A stretch of DNA of 64,000 bases from Diploptera punctata (Eukaryota > Arthropoda > Insecta > Blattodea > Blaberidae). Both the position numbers and the translations under genes were made by a program. The first letter of the stretch is position 1. Each line of letters opens with the position of its first letter. Location of the stretch: the NCBI GenBank assembly GCA_030220185.1, contig JASPKZ010007251.1, positions 818,501-882,500 on the forward strand, in the 5' to 3' direction. Positions 62,600 through 64,000 of the stretch are shown here, one piece after another. Under the pieces are notes generated by a model. That model did not search any database. It was given only the letters and a program-made list of their open reading frames with translations, and was not told the DNA's origin.

Positions 62600-63598
62600 T
62601 CTTAAGTAATGTCATGATAAATTCTCTAGCCACAAATTTATCTAGAGGATTTGGAAATCATGAGTAAGATTTGGTAAGACTATTCCATGAACAAAATTAA
62701 GTGACTGAATATTCTCCTGAGGACTTCCCTTTCCCATGTGTTGAGGAAGTTTTCATCTTTTTTTGTAAAGGGAACCAACTGGTGAATTTTAATGTTTTTT
62801 TTCATCTGATTGTTTTTAAAATATTATCACATACATTATGTGCTTATGTAAGTGTTTCTGTGAAGTTTGGTGTTTATAACTAGAATAGTTTCAGAATTAT
62901 GATTTTTTAAATATTTTCTAAAAATACTCCTTACGATGCATTTTTAAATATTCTCTCATGAAATTTGAGATTTAGAGTCGTTACGATTCCACTAAACACA
63001 TTTGCTATGCAAAAAAAAAAGTTCAAAAAGGGAGAATACTGCTTATTTTTCATCTTTAAAAAAATTATTTGTTTTTTTTTTATCCACTCTCATGCATTTC
63101 CACCTCAATTTAAAAGAATATGCAAATACATTAGTCTCTACTCAAATTACTTCCAATCACTGGTGAGCTGACTCACCGTGAGCAAGTGCAAAGATCAAAT
63201 TAGCTTCCCACTAACTGGTCATGCATGAAAGTCATTTTTTTAATATTGGCAAGAAATTGCCCAGAATTCTAGTAACTGCATAGCAAATTTTAGACTAGTA
63301 AGTGCATAGCAAATTTGAATTAGCATATATTGGAGAGTCTAACCACAAAATTTCACTTTGATAGCATAAAAATTGCATTGTAAGGAGCATTTGAAGTTTT
63401 GGAAAATGTCAAAAAATGGAAACAAAAAAAAACACATCAATGTTTAAGTAGTAATGCTCACCACATGTGCAAGGGTAATACTTGACAGATTCATTTTTGC
63501 TCCTACAATTAAAAATTTTCACATGAAAATGATCCTAAAGTATCAGAGTTATTAAAAAGCAAATAAAAAATGCAATTTTTTTTTTCAAAATTTTCACC
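62600..63598. other. Intergenic stretch, nothing recognised
   Basis: AT-rich; MITE fragment ATCTAGAGGATTTGGAAATC near 62641. Otherwise empty. Confidence 0.35.
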
Positions 63599-63599
63599 A

Positions 63600-63832
63600 T
63601 TCAGTGCCCGTAATATCCAAGTTTCTTAGCCATACATTACTACTGATTTTATTATAGTTTTATATGCCTACAACTTAAGCTTAATTGATACTAATGAAGA
63701 TCTTAAACATTTTTGGATGCTATAATAGCATTTGTTTCCTGCCACTAGTCTTACTTTGATTTCTTCTTTAAAATCATTGTTTTTAGTAATGATGCCACCT
63801 AGATATTTAAATTGTTCTACCCTCTGATTCTT
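63600..63832 (-). mobile_element. Non-LTR retrotransposon RT 3' part, family N4
   Basis: Minus strand: VEQFKYLGGIITKNNDFKEE, AGNKCYYSIQKCLRSSLVSI, AYKTIIKSVVMYG then ETWILRALN, with stops at two places. Confidence 0.7.
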
Positions 63833-63839
63833 ACTTACT

Positions 63840-64000
63840 TACTAATTCACTGGCACTATCAAACTCGTAGGTTCATAGCCGCGCAGACATAAGCTCTCCA
63901 TACATCCCTATCCTGAGCTAATGCTTTCCAATCATTCCATGTATAATCTACTTCCCTCAAATCATAGTTAATGTTATTCCCCCACCTCATTCTTGGTCTA
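63840..64000 (-). mobile_element. Non-LTR retrotransposon tail, family N1
   Basis: Minus strand PRMRWGNNINYDLREVDYTW then LAQDRDVWRAYVCAAMNL. Matches 15950-16085. Continues past the window edge. Confidence 0.75.

Noticed and set aside
1..64000. CRISPR array or bacterial operon
   Set aside because: No regular short repeats with unique spacers, no dense ORFs; splice sites and SINEs show a eukaryote.

Overview
The window looks like an AT-rich, repeat-laden arthropod genome, most probably an insect with large introns; a polyneopteran is a guess from the repeat style only. Host genes are sparse. One is recognisable: the 3' part of an Rsf1 ortholog (remodeling and spacing factor 1, partner of the ISWI ATPase) on the + strand. 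Nine coding exons lie between positions 1 and 39146, separated by introns of 2 to 10 kb. They cover the basic block that follows the PHD finger, the conserved YRFNEYDD / RGKDI block, a long acidic and basic low-complexity region, and a proline-rich tail with a stop codon at 39144-39146. The PHD finger and N-terminus lie upstream of the window. The gene has two internal frame breaks and one exon phase mismatch. Each would be cured by one extra A in a short A run, which suggests base-calling errors rather than a dead gene.

Nearly everything else is mobile DNA. The dominant class is Penelope-like elements (PLE), seen as GIY-YIG endonuclease ORFs and dozens of short inverted dimers. The dimers carry hammerhead-ribozyme-like motifs: CTGANGA, one extra base, stem II, GAA, a short palindrome, then the cleavage base. 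Two copies (8772-8818 and 36691-36741) show all three stems. Each dimer is flanked by one 10-18 bp target duplication and usually has one full arm and one truncated arm. A second set of elements has the same architecture but carries a tRNA-like module. In all five PLE endonuclease ORFs checked, the stop codon lies inside the ribozyme module.

Other repeats are tRNA-headed SINE families, tails of several non-LTR retrotransposon families, a Tc1/mariner DD41D element with both TIRs, a mariner relic, a TA-flanked element with an intact helix-turn-helix ORF, two pogo/Tigger-like elements, MITEs, relics of a multicopy gene of unknown function, and tandem duplications.

Layout: 1-39146 is Rsf1 with TE-filled introns. 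From 39147 to about 40170 is the probable 3' UTR. From there to 64000 is gene-poor intergenic DNA made of the same repeat families. No bacterial features, CRISPR arrays or canonical functional tRNA genes were found.
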